From positions 1-35,528 of the forward strand of contig QAXH01002833.1 in NCBI GenBank assembly GCA_004335635.1: a stretch of DNA of 35,528 bases, given 5' to 3'. Below the pieces are notes generated by a model. The model saw only the letters and a program-made list of their open reading frames with translations, made no database searches and was not told the DNA's origin. Each line of letters opens with the position of its first letter. Position 1 is the first letter of the stretch. This document shows, piece after piece, positions 21,208 to 31,353 of this stretch. Source of the stretch: Chloromonas sp. AAM2 (lineage: Eukaryota; Chlorophyta; Chlorophyceae; Chlamydomonadales; Chlamydomonadaceae). The translations under genes were made by a program, and so were the position numbers.

Positions 21208-24200
21208 TCACCATCCTGGTAGCATCCAGCCGCCAGGCTTATCGTCCTGTGGCGCTGCAGTGGGCGCGCTGCCGAAGCCCGCCTCCACGTCATAGCGCAC
21301 CTCCAGGGAACGCAGCGACCAGCCAACCACGAGCAACCAGAACAGCAGCTGCAGATGGGCAAACAGGATACATGGTCATTGAGTCCCTGGAGCACGATTT
21401 CAGATGCCAGCTGCAAGAGCCGGTACACCGGGTGCTAGCGCCTGTCCAACAAAGACCGAGGGGACATGGGTCGCCCATAGTAGGTGCAAGCGCCATCGTG
21501 GGCGTCTAGCCATTGAACAACCGGGCAAACATGAGAAAATAAGTGCCGCCTCAGTGTTTCATGTGCCATCATGCCAGACAGGAAAATACCTCGAGGGGTG
21601 ACCAACACCATTTGATGGGTGGTGAAGCAGCATGGGATGGGTGGTGAAGCAGCATGCTGTGAACGGCATCATGCACATCTACACATCATGCCTGCACTAC
21701 AAAGCCTTCCAGCCGTGTCCCACTCTGACAATCCTGCTCCATGGCATTGATCTGCGTCCCCACCTTGCTTAGCTCCACCATGTCGAATGTCGAGGTCATG
21801 GAGCGCAGGCTCTCCCGGTCACTCATGCCAGCGCCCATCAGGCGCTCAATGAAGAACTGGACACAAAACAACACAGAAAAGCACAGGCAGATCACAACCC
21901 CGGTAGACTGCAACTTGACATCAAGATACTCCAGCAGGAGCCCAGGCCAACATAGTGAGAGCAACACTTTTGTGATTGATGAACCACGCTCCAGATGGAG
22001 AAAGGCAGGCCAAGAGCAATGACTTAGATGGCAACGTTGCAGTTATGTTATTTATCTACCTGCATTGCGTCTGCCACGTCGCCCCCGCATGCGCCCAGTG
22101 CAGCGAGTGATGTCGTGTCCAAACCCCGCAGGTACGACAGCAGGTCAGGCAGGCCGTCACCTGCAGTACGAGCAGAAAATTCAAAGGCTGTTAGCCAGCT
22201 ACAAACAGCATGAGTGGTACATGCAGCAATCGTCAAACCGATTCAGAGGTGGTACTGACATATGCACAGGTCTTCAGGGCGACCATGTGCAGCGGTGCAA
22301 GGAATGCAGCATTGCAAGGTAGCAGCTAAGCCGACTAGCCAGGGCAAAGTGCTCTGGACGGGTGTGTATGATGTACAGATAGGCAGGAGTGGCAGCAAGT
22401 TGCAAACACCTCCTGTTGGGCGCAGGCAAGGATCAGGTGTGACCTGACTGGTTGCCCGCTTACCTGATGCTGCAATTGAGCAGCCCGCTGCCGCAGCCGC
22501 CACTGCCGCTGCAGCCAGAGCCGGTGTGCTCCCGCTCATGGCCTCCGCTCCCGCTGTCGTGCCCAGGGCAATAGACAGATTGGGCGGCAGGGCCGGCTCG
22601 GTAGTGGTGGCCACAGGCAACAGGCTAGCAGGGGAGGGGCCGGCCAGTGGTGCGAGCCCGGGTGTGCTGATCAATGGTGACACGCCTAGCTGCTGTAGCT
22701 GCTGCTGCTGTTGCTCGACTTGAAGCTGAAGAGCCCGCACCTGGGAGTGCAAATCCCAGTGTCAAAGCAGCATATTCGCCGTAGGTGGTAAGTTGGCGAC
22801 TCGTGTCAGGCAAGCAAAACATCGCATTAGCTGCTGAACAAGCTTGAACTCGTTCGTACCTTACAATCCGTGCATCCTACATCATCATCACAGGGCATTC
22901 CCTGGTCTGCCCAAAGCACCGACAATGACGTTTGACGGAACTGCAACTGCATGCTGTGACACAGCTCACACTGCTGAAGAGCTGCCATCTGAGGACGGTG
23001 AGGCCTTGGCCTCAACCCATCCCAAACCTCCAGTGCCCCTGTGCCCCTACCTGCTCCTCCAGGGCCAGGATGTACTCCTTGGCAGGCAGGCGCTCCAGGC
23101 CCTGGGCGTGGTGCCAACGCAACACGTCGCCTGCACACCGTATGAACAAGACACTAAAAGCGAGACACCCCACGTGAACAAAACATGCCACGTGCACAAG
23201 ACACGCCATGTGAACAACACAGGTCATAAACAAAAGGCACCGTGTGCACAAGTGTGATACATTATCAGAAAAAACATATGACACGACCAGGGATGTTTGC
23301 GCCAAAGCAATGGGCACACACACGAAAAGGCACAAGACCTGCCACAGGAGTTCCCACCTTGCACGCGGCTCAGCTGCACACCCGGCGCATAGCAGTCATC
23401 GGCGTGTGCCCAGGCACCAGCCGTCATCCCTGGCCTGGCCGCTCCCGCAGTGCCGCCGTTCACAACCTCTGGAATGAACGTGCGGTCCGGAGACGGTGGG
23501 CGCTCTGCGCTGCTGCTCGGTGTGGCGGTGACAGGAGGCAGTGTGCTGGGCGCAGGCGGGGCTGGCGGGGCGCTCATGGATGCGGCTGCGCCTTGAAGGG
23601 CTGTCTCAAGCTCCAGTTGGTACTACAAGGGCACAGAACAGAAGGAACTGTGATGAAGGCAGCTTGACTTCATGTGATGCAGCACGCTGTGAAAATCTTC
23701 ATGACCAAATGAGCTGACACAGAGACACTTGCACACACTTGGGCGTACACAACACAAGGCTTGCGAGTGATTGGCCTGCTTGCAATCTAGGTGTGCGACA
23801 TTCCCTGTTCTACAAGTCTCGCCCAAGCACATGTACGATCTTACCTGTGCTCCCCGCAGCAGGTAGCCGGTGCGTAGCATGGTCTCCATCAGAGTGACCA
23901 ACGACTCAGCAACCTGTACCACGCATAACCAGCATGACAAACATGAAACCGATTCAACTGTGTCCTTTCACCGTGCTTCAACTGACATCATAAGTCAGTG
24001 TTGTCATCATGCTGATGCTGGTGTTTGTGCGCCTAATGACATGCAAACAACATGACTGTAAATGATTGCATGTGGATTACTGCATACCGTGTCAATTGTG
24101 ACTGAGAAGTGTTGGGGTGGCAGCGTTCCAACGAGGTTGTTGACCGTCAGCTTCATGGCAGACACCACCTGCGCATGGGTGCAATGCCATAGGCAAAACT

Positions 24201-25043
24201 TGATAGATCCACAAAAGATCATTGTCGTAGCCATGCATGTTGTGTGTCAGAGTTGAGTGTCGTCCTGAAAAGGCCTGCTTCACACTGCTGCCAGTCCCAT
24301 GTCTGGGGCTACCATAGTTGTACATGCACAGCACGAAAACAACAACAGACTGTTGCAATGCCGTTGATTATCAAGCGTCGTCTGATTCTAGCATGGTCAC
24401 CATGCATGTGCATACCTATCACTGCGCCCTCACCTTGGGTGGTTGCTGCTCGATCCATGCCTGCACCTCACTAGCCTGGCACTCCCGAGCATACTTCAGA
24501 ACTGCACGCCGCCTTGCTGCACGCTCTGAGTTAGGATCCTCCTCGCCCTGCACAGCCAAAAGTCCAAGCCATGCAAACGACTCTTTCTCCGTCAAGACAT
24601 GCAAGTTGTTTCAGCTTCTGGACAGTTTAGGCTTGTGGTGCAGTGAGGTTGTTGTTATTATTGGATAGTTAATAATGCCCAGAAGACAAGGCAAGAACAC
24701 CCATCAAGCTACAATGATTGCCGGCCCACGTGCATGGCAGCCCTGGCCGAGAAGGAGGGCTCCTAGCAGAAGGAGGGCCAGCCAGCCCACTACTTTATCA
24801 GGTCAAGAAAGCCCAGAGCAGCCTACAACTGCGTGTGTGCTTGTCGGACTTCGCTCTGGCACTGCCGCATAGCTTTAGCGCTGCCGTGGTTCTGCGAGAT
24901 TTCTCGAGTCAGATCTTGACGCCGATTCTTACCCGCTGGCGCCGAGCTCTCTTGACCGCCCTGCAGATGACGGTTCCGCGCAGCTGGGCACAGCCACGCC
25001 CCAGCTGATTGTTGGGGCTAACCCTTGACACTTGCACGGACAT
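21208..25043 (-). CDS. Plastid-targeted protein with two DUF760 domains
   Basis: Ten exons join in phase: 25043-24933, 24547-24434, 24168-24088, 23913-23845, 23622-23358, 23130-23051, 22740-22464, 22160-22060, 21856-21764 and 21348-21208 (TGA), giving 443 aa. Residues 1-37 are basic and transit-like (MSVQVSRVSPNNQLG...). The first DUF760 unit (about 55-135) shows AVLKYARECQASEVQAW, AMKLTVNNLVGTLPPQHFSV and LMETMLRTGYLLRGAQYQLE. Residues 214-240 contain DVLRWHHAQGLERLPAKEYI, the conserved linker of the plant family. A Gln-rich segment follows, then a second unit (about 340-420) with AMQFFIERLMGAG and LLFWLLVVGWSLRSLEVRYD. Land-plant relatives are plastid proteins, some described as UV-B-induced; the biochemical role is unknown. 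The model appears complete. Confidence 0.88.
21614..21657. repeat. 22-bp direct repeat, two copies, in the last DUF760 intron
   Basis: GATGGGTGGTGAAGCAGCAT plus two bases is repeated head to tail at 21614 and 21636. The units differ only at the last base. Confidence 0.85.
23166..23222. repeat. Degenerate CACGTGNAC tandem repeat in a DUF760 intron
   Basis: Words of the form CCACGTGAACAAAACATG, CCACGTGCACAAGACACG and CCATGTGAACAACACAGG follow each other with a period near 18 bp, in the intron between exons 5 and 6 of the DUF760 gene. Confidence 0.6.
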
Positions 25044-25142
25044 AGCCACAGCTGGCGGTCAGGCAGCCCGAGCCACCATCAGCGTGCGCGCTAGAAATGT
25101 GGGCACCTTTACACTGGTCACTGAAGCTGATTAAGCCGATGA

Positions 25143-25148
25143 CACGTG
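25143..25148 (-). promoter_or_regulatory. G-box upstream of the DUF760 gene
   Basis: CACGTG lies about 100 bp above the proposed start codon. On the minus strand its context is TCTCCGCACGTGTC, sharing the 12-base word TCCGCACGTGTC with the ELIP-A upstream region. A regulatory role is inferred from position and the shared flanks. Confidence 0.4.
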
Positions 25149-25471
25149 CGGAGAAACGCCAGAATCTCCCTCGCCTTCCAGCCCGTCACCTCTTCTGCCT
25201 CTCTATCTTGTAACTCGCTCTAAACTCTCCGTTGCAGCTGATAACTGTTATGCTCCACTGCACCTCAAACCCCAGACCTAGAAACCTTTCACACCTTCTA
25301 AACCTTCTAAACCTTCTGGAATTTGCACCCACAAACACTGCTGGACTAGCAAGCAGTATGTGTATCCGTACCTTCAGCTACTACTGCAAGGTAAATCTGA
25401 TGGCAGTGAAGTCTTTCACGCTGTCTCCAACGCGGCTCAATTTCGTATCATGCGTCATATGGAAGCTGCAA

Positions 25472-25644
25472 GTGCTTCATGGTGTGCACTCCCTCCTTGT
25501 AAAGATTTCCACCAAAAGCCACCTGGCGGTAGCAGCTGCAGGTAACAACTCTTGATATTCATCAGCGGTCGAGGCCAAAACGCGAAAAAAGGGAGTTATT
25601 TGTTGGGTGTTTGTTGCATGGAGAGAGTGCACACCAGGAAGCAC
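25472..25644. repeat. Inverted repeat with about 25-bp arms; third copy at 34570-34599
   Basis: The left arm starts GTGCTTCATGGTGTGCACTC at 25472. The right arm, 25620-25644, is its reverse complement with about two mismatches, leaving an inner stretch of roughly 120 bp. A further copy of the left arm in the same orientation lies at 34570-34599. Terminal inverted repeats of this size suit a miniature transposable element, but no target-site duplication was confirmed. Confidence 0.55.
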
Positions 25645-26419
25645 GTCCTCGCAAGGTCAGCAGGCTGGGGAATCTCGCATTGCAGGCCTTTTGCAAGCGT
25701 TTACATGGCGATCAGCCCGTCTTAGCTTTCAATTCACATACCATTGATAAACTTGCAACAGTAGGACTTTTGAACGAATCAAAAGTCACTTGTCATCAAG
25801 TTCACGGGGTCCGATCCAGTCTGGATATGCAAGGCATGCACGGCGACAGGACAGGACCCTATGTAGAGACATCGCAGATTGCGTGTCGCCCGCTTTGATA
25901 TCCAATTGGACCCAGTTGATTATCTTTTCTGGCCTCCCTGTCTACCATACCGGCCTTCTCCCTCGCCCAATACGTCTCCGCCCCCGCATGCTCGCCGCCA
26001 TGAGCTTTGCAGCTCGTCGGCCTTGTCCGGCATTCTGGTACGCAGGACCGAACGTGACATATAAGGCCATGTGTTCAACAGTCAGAGCTCAGGTCGCACA
26101 ACACACTTGTACGGAGTCAAAAATCTGGTACTCAATCTTTGAGCCACCATGCACCAAGTGCTCGCTGATACGTGCTGTCCACACACGTCTGTGTTGGGCG
26201 TGTCAGTTGACCAACTGTGCGTGCACACTCTCAAGGGTGCACAGTTATGAACGTTCAATATCTACCAGAATTCACAATACGTTGCTAAATTGGCAAGGAG
26301 GGGTCAGCAACTGTTAGAGGGTCATGGAGGGTTAGAAGGGGTGTCCCTTAGGCTGCATGGTCTGATTTCTTGAAAATCTGTTCATATATGTGCCAGAGGG
26401 TCTACATTTCATATCTTGC

Positions 26420-27957
26420 AGCCCGAGCGATCATGTGGTTCAGGCCGCATTTGTCGTCTTTTGGGACACCCAGAGCGGCACAGACCTACAGAAGTCGTTT
26501 CTCAGCCAAACCTTGCGATTACAGGCGACTAAGTTCCTCATGGACCATATTGCCATGGGTGCAACTGGACTTGAGGCTGCTCTGGACTTCACCTTCTGCT
26601 ACCCACAAGCCAGTCGCACACGGGCAGCAATTTGCAGAGCATAGAATTCCAAAATAGCTTGCAAATCCCATGGCAGAATGACGTCAGAGTGAGAATAACG
26701 ACTGTGTGACCTGTCAACCCTGTGGCTATATATCGACACCAGCGCCGTCTGTTCGTCTTCTTCGCTCCGGAGGACGTTGTTCGCTGGAGTTGTCACGGGC
26801 GTCGTTTGGTGAGCGGCACTACTCACCCATCCATGGAAACGCATCCGTGCAAACCCTTCTGCGCATCAAGCAAATCTTTTGTTGTTGTTGCTTTGCAGGG
26901 CGCGGTTGCCTCAAGGGAGTTTGGGAGATCTCCGAGTTGGTGGGCTCGTCAGCGCGCTTCGAGATGGAGCCGATGACGGTAAATTCACCGGTGGGTCAAT
27001 TGACCCTCGAGACAACATCACCGCGTTTCACAGTGGCCGCACTCGACTTCTGCCGCATCGCACTGAGGTTAGGACCACACAGGATCAGGCAGGCCGCTTT
27101 CCTGATGTGAATTCACGTCTCCATCAAAGACTGGTGATGACATCATCGATCACCGCGTTGCGCATGCAGGGAAGGCGCATTTTGGCGTCGAGGTCGAGGT
27201 CTGCAACCCGGTGACTTCCACAAGCTCCCATGGACAATTGGCAGTGACCAAGGACGAAATGAAATCTGGCAGATCGGTTGTGACAGTGTTCTTGTTTCGA
27301 CTGTGACTCTGAGACAGGGTTTCGACCGTGACTCTGAGACATGGTTTCGACTGTGACTCTGAGATAGGGCATTTGAGAGACAATGATCGTCGATTTGCAC
27401 ATATTTTCAGGCCCCATTTCGGGTCTAGCGAGGTATGCGGACAGAGGCGTTGGCCACCACCACTACTATCCTGGTGTGTCGCAATCCCCTTCACATGTAG
27501 GTTGGACGGGTTGGAATTCCTCCCCTCTTGTGAACCATGGAGCACGCACTAGCCCAGACACTGCTGTGCTGCTCGGGAAACTGAGCCTGCGGGGCCTGAA
27601 CGTAACATGCCCGCTTCTAAGTTTATGAGCTCAATTACATGGTCCTGGTCGACCCTACCGCAAGGTTCGCCGGCGTCGCCACCACTGGCCTTGGATTGCA
27701 TGGCGCTCCTCCGCCGAGCGACCGTTGCGACTGAAACTTTGAGGGATGGTTCAGGACATACCAGGCTACTGGTACAGCGCGGCGTGGTCAAAACTGAGTG
27801 CCCCAAGGCGACCTTGGCGTTGTTAAAAACAAGCCGTTTCTTCGACCCGCTCGTGCCGCTCGATCACATGTCGCAATTGGATGTAACTTCATGCACAGAA
27901 CCTTTGATACCAGAACTTGCATATGTCACCGTCGGCGCGCAAAACCGCTGAGTAGCG
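26420..27957 (+). other. Unidentified coding-like pieces (possible remnants of a gene or mobile element)
   Basis: Three plus-strand pieces read like protein. At 26420-26644, after an acceptor-like CTTGCAG, the frame contains DHVVQAAFVVFWDTQSGTDL and LEAALDFTFCYPQ. At 26900-27110, after GCTTTGCAG, it contains LKGVWEISELVGSSARFEME and RFTVAALDFCRIALR. At 27627-27728 it contains ELNYMVLVDPTARFAGVATT. I could not join them with consistent splice phases, and a dispersed repeat (27196-27533) lies between the second and third. I recognise no family in any of them, so I give no function. Confidence 0.25.
27196..27533 (+). repeat. Dispersed repeat family, copy 1 (three 25-bp subrepeats)
   Basis: This copy starts GAGGTCTGCAACCCGGTGAC and ends near CCTCCCCTCTTGTGA. 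It contains three tandem 25-bp units beginning GTTTCGACTGTGACTCTGAG. Other copies lie at 29997-30206 and 33947-34270, all in the same orientation. No coding capacity, LTRs or target duplications are evident. Confidence 0.85.
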
Positions 27958-28955
27958 ACTCCAATCGATCATGTCCATGACTTTCTAACAGTAGTTGACC
28001 CCCCCTGCTATATTGGGCAGGTGCAGGTATAGCTGACGGTAGAGGAAGTCAGAGCAAACGGCTGCGCTCATCAATTAAGACCTTCAAGACCAGCGATTGA
28101 GACCAGCCCAGCCGAGGCCTAAGCAAAAACTGGGCGATCATCAGCCCTTGCGTGCCCAGAAAGATAGACAGCACAACTAGCAGGCGCCACTATGAAAACA
28201 ACGCCTAACATTAGCGTTAGAATGTATGACAGTGCACTTGTTCTGGTTTCTTATGCACATGATCTCCTGGTATTGAACTGCCAGGTGCTGCTGATGGCTC
28301 GTTGGCATGCTAAAGCACTGTGAAACCCCAGCGAAACCCTGTGCAAACCCCAGCGAGCTTGTTCCGGCTAAAACGGACCTGACGAGCACAGCAACTCTAG
28401 ATAGAACAAGTGTAGCGTCCGAGGGCCATACACAACGAACCGAAGAGGGCGTACCTGCTGGGATAAAACAACTGGGCATAAGAAGTACATCAGTGTCAAT
28501 GAGGGCGGTGTGAGCCAGGGTTGTCCAGCGCATGCGCTTGTTGGTTCAACCACGCACGCAACACACTGCTACATGCAAACCAGCGGAGATGCACACTGAA
28601 TGCAACATGCCATGCTGGCCTCGTTTCGAGCAACTGAACGTCAGTCTCCTGCAAGGTAGGTATCCCTTGACAGGTTTGGCAAGCTGAATCTGAAATCGAA
28701 CAGATAGGCGTAACATTGTGCTTGAGAACGCCATTCCATAGTCAGTTTCCATGCATCGCCCAGTGATGCAGTACCAGTGCTCCTTGAACCGGTGCCGGCT
28801 TGGCCGTTTTACTGTCGGTCTCCATGTTCCAGTCAGTTCGGTCAATGATACCCGTCCCGGCGTGTCCTCCTGCTCCACTGCTGAACCAAAAGACAATCAA
28901 TGCCAATCTGTTGATTTCAATGCTCCAACCATGCGTCAGCCATGCAGTGCAGTGC

Positions 28956-31139
28956 TCACTGGCCCGGTGTGTCCTCCTGCTCCTCGGCTAGCCTGGCCAG
29001 GTCTGCCTGCAGCTTCTTCAGCTCCGCGTCAAGGTCCTGTACAACCACAGCGGGACACGGCAATCACATCAAGAAGGGCTAGGCTACAATCAACGAAACT
29101 CAGATGCCGGGTGACAAGAAGGTAGGTGGACTGGAGCGGGCACGGGCGCAAGCGGCAATGAGCTGGGGCAAAAACAATTGACGTGCAGTCGGTACAGAAC
29201 GAGTCCCACGCTCTGCCCTTCAACTTGTGAATGCATCAGAAGCTCGTGTCTACACGTCCAACGCAGCCCTCTGGTACAGGGCAGCTGTCACTTTCTTACA
29301 CTTAACACGAGGAGCCCACTTAACGTGAGGAGCCCACTCACCACCATTGCGTCCATTGACACTCCAAACTTATCAAGCTGCTGGCCATAGTCCCGATACA
29401 CAACCTGAACCCCAAACAACAGCGACAACAGCAGGGTGAGGAAGGGTTAGCAGCACTACAACAGGTTGAGGGCGCATTTGATGGTTCCAACTCACAAGCA
29501 CTAGCTCTTGGTGCAGTGGGGCATGCATTGCCCACTCCCGCCTGTGGACTGCCGTGAGAACTACCTTGTGGGACGTGTGTGGCGTAGCTCGTTACTACTA
29601 TCTCAGTGTGTCGTAATCCCCTTCACATGCTAGTCGGACAAGCTTGGTTCCCTCCCTTTCATGAGAGATCTCAAGATATGTGTTGTACCCAACTTGACAT
29701 GTGAGACTTGCGTGAGGCACATGACATGTGCACTGCATGTGGCATGTGTGAGGCACGTGACGTGTGCAATGCATGTGGCATGCATGAGGCACGCGGCGTG
29801 TGCAATGCATGTGGCATGCGTGAGGCACGCGACGTGTGCACTGCATGTGGCATGCGACGGCTGAACCATGCTTACCTCGTCCGCCACTGTGTCTAGGAAC
29901 TGGTCGTCGTCCAAGAGAGCGTCCAAAGCCTTGATGTACGAGTCCTCACTCAAGTCATAGGTAGCTGCAGGACACGCAACACAGCAGGAGCAGGAGACAG
30001 GGTTCCGACTGTGACTCTGAGATAGGCATTTGGGAGACAATGAACGTTGTTCGATTTGCACATATTTTCAGGCCCCATTTTGGGTCTAGCGAGGTATGCG
30101 GACACGACAGCACCTTGAGGGGTTGGCCACCTCCACTTCTATCCTGGTGTGTCGCAATCCCCTTCACATGTAGGTTGGACGGGTTGGAATCCCTCCCCTC
30201 TTGTGATGTGAGTTCAGCTGACGTCAGAGTGAAATATAACGACTCTGTGACATGTCAACCTTGTGGCTACTGTTGATGCTCCAACTTACAGTGGCAGCTC
30301 TCCTCTCAATACCCTTCACTCACTGTTGTAATAAGCAGCGGTGATTGCTGCGCCTATGCCAGTGCCCAAGAATCCGAAGAGCGCTTCTCGCCGGTTGGGT
30401 GCTTGCATACTGGTCTGCAGAAATAGGGAGGTGGGATGCACGAACAGTAGCTCACTACACTGGGCAAACGAACGAACTGACTTGAAACACTGCGACATGG
30501 CCACCTTTAAATGGCAAGCTTCAAATGGCTACTTCATTGCAACCTCCAAATGGTATGAGGTTCATGGGTCGGCTGCGTGCTCCAACCAATGGCATGGCAA
30601 CTTGCCAACCGTGATGGTTATGCAGTTGCCTGCCTGGCCATCCGAGTCGTCCAATCACTGTCTCGTGCGTGATTGATGTTCTGACATCATGACGCAACAC
30701 GTCTTGACGCTAAAAGTCGGACTGGCTGGTCAGCTAGCCCACATTATGGCTGCCTGGGCACGCGTATGTCTGCATTACTGCGGAGAGCTGTGCCTGAAAC
30801 CCACCCGGGGTGGGGGGGGAGGAGGAGGGGGAGGGGGAGGGGCACCCCAGCCACCGCCTGGCGCTGAATTGGGAGCTGACCTCCGCTCAGCCTCGACATC
30901 CACGTCATAAGCACAGACCCTGTTGCATCAAAGAGGCAGCATGGTGCAAAAGAGCGTCAGGTGGCATGTGTCGACTCTCCGGCATGGAAAACATGTTTTC
31001 CGCTAACTTACCTGAGGCTGCGACGGGACCGATGACAGAGGCTGCATGACCTGAGCGATCGTGTTGGTGTGCGCCCTGTGCCGTGCAGGGAGGCTGATGT
31101 GGAAGCTGCCGAGGTGGCGGCTCGAAGCTGCTGCTGCAT
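28956..31139 (-). CDS. Unrecognised small plastid-targeted protein, probably thylakoid-associated
   Basis: Five exons join in phase: 31139-31012, 30409-30324, 29964-29876, 29404-29342 and 29036-28956 (TGA), giving 148 aa. Residues 1-43 are Ser/Thr/Arg-rich with no acidic residues, like an algal transit peptide. Residues 49-70 (RREALFGFLGTGIGAAITAA) combine a twin arginine with a hydrophobic stretch, as in a lumen-targeting signal or single membrane anchor. The mature part is acidic and helical: YDLSEDSYIKALDALLDDDQ, then YRDYGQQLDKFGVSMDAM, and a short coiled-coil-like tail, LDAELKKLQADLARLAEEQ. I do not recognise a family. Phase agreement at every join supports the structure. It is transcribed away from the four-helix protein gene across a 214-bp gap. 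Confidence 0.72.
29594..29665 (+). repeat. Dispersed repeat family, short diverged fragment
   Basis: About 70 bp (CTACTATCTCAGTGTGTCGT onward) match the 3' third of the family copies at 27196, 29997 and 33947, with more substitutions. It lies in an intron of the 148-aa protein gene. Confidence 0.65.
29712..29855. repeat. 36-bp tandem repeat, four copies
   Basis: Four units of GTGAGGCACGTGACGTGTGC plus 16 bases lie head to tail in the intron between exons 3 and 4 of the 148-aa protein gene. The period is a multiple of three and no stop falls in some frames, which creates spurious open frames on both strands with a 12-residue period. Confidence 0.9.
29997..30272 (+). repeat. Dispersed repeat family, copy 2 (one subrepeat) with a 3' tail
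   Basis: This copy lacks the first half of copies 1 and 3, has a single 25-bp unit, and fills most of the intron between exons 2 and 3 of the 148-aa gene. It is followed at 30219-30270 by a tail (TGACGTCAGAGTGAAATATA...) that is repeated with changes at 26678-26730. Confidence 0.8.
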
Positions 31140-31353
31140 TGCGTTTTATCGCTCAATGGATAGATAAACAGTAGCTTGATGTAAATTCCTATTCAAGTTG
31201 TGGCAAACTTGCTGAATGCAAGTCTGTGACCTGGCAGGCGTTTCAAAACCCTAGCACGGTTCATCCCGGATTCAATCGTCGTGCTCATTCTGAGCATCAA
31301 ACCGGTTACATGCAGGCCCACTACGCAGCCATTGCCTTATTGACCGAGCCATC
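31140..31353. promoter_or_regulatory. Short divergent intergenic region (candidate bidirectional promoter)
   Basis: Only 214 bp separate the start codons of the 148-aa protein gene (-) and the four-helix protein gene (+). I see no perfect TATA box; GATAAAA just above the minus start is the nearest. Shared regulation is possible but inferred from distance alone. Confidence 0.35.

Larger units (their letters stand above)
25149..28955. other. Long stretch without a confident gene
   Basis: This region holds an inverted repeat (25472-25644), part of a dispersed repeat family (26678-26730 and 27196-27533), and several short coding-like pieces on the plus strand, listed separately. The last 500 bp are probably the 3' region of the 148-aa gene and contain a partial duplicate of its final exon at about 28855-28880. 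I saw no complete open reading frame with a recognisable domain. Confidence 0.4.

Noticed and set aside
20763..21509. 248-codon open frame on the plus strand
   Set aside because: It lies antisense to the last DUF760 exon (21208-21348), whose conserved LLFWLLVVGWSLRSLEVRYD fits the family. The plus frame has no recognisable features.
21686..21763. Stop at 21686 as the end of the DUF760 gene
   Set aside because: Reading through 21764 gives a tail that does not fit the family. A donor at 21764 and an acceptor at 21348, both phase 0, restore the expected conserved C-terminal helix.
29712..29855. CRISPR-like array
   Set aside because: The units are directly adjacent, with no unique spacers, in a eukaryotic intron.
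29671..29864. Cys/His-rich repeat protein in the 36-bp array
   Set aside because: Open frames occur on both strands only because the array period is a multiple of three. The array sits in an intron of a well-supported gene.
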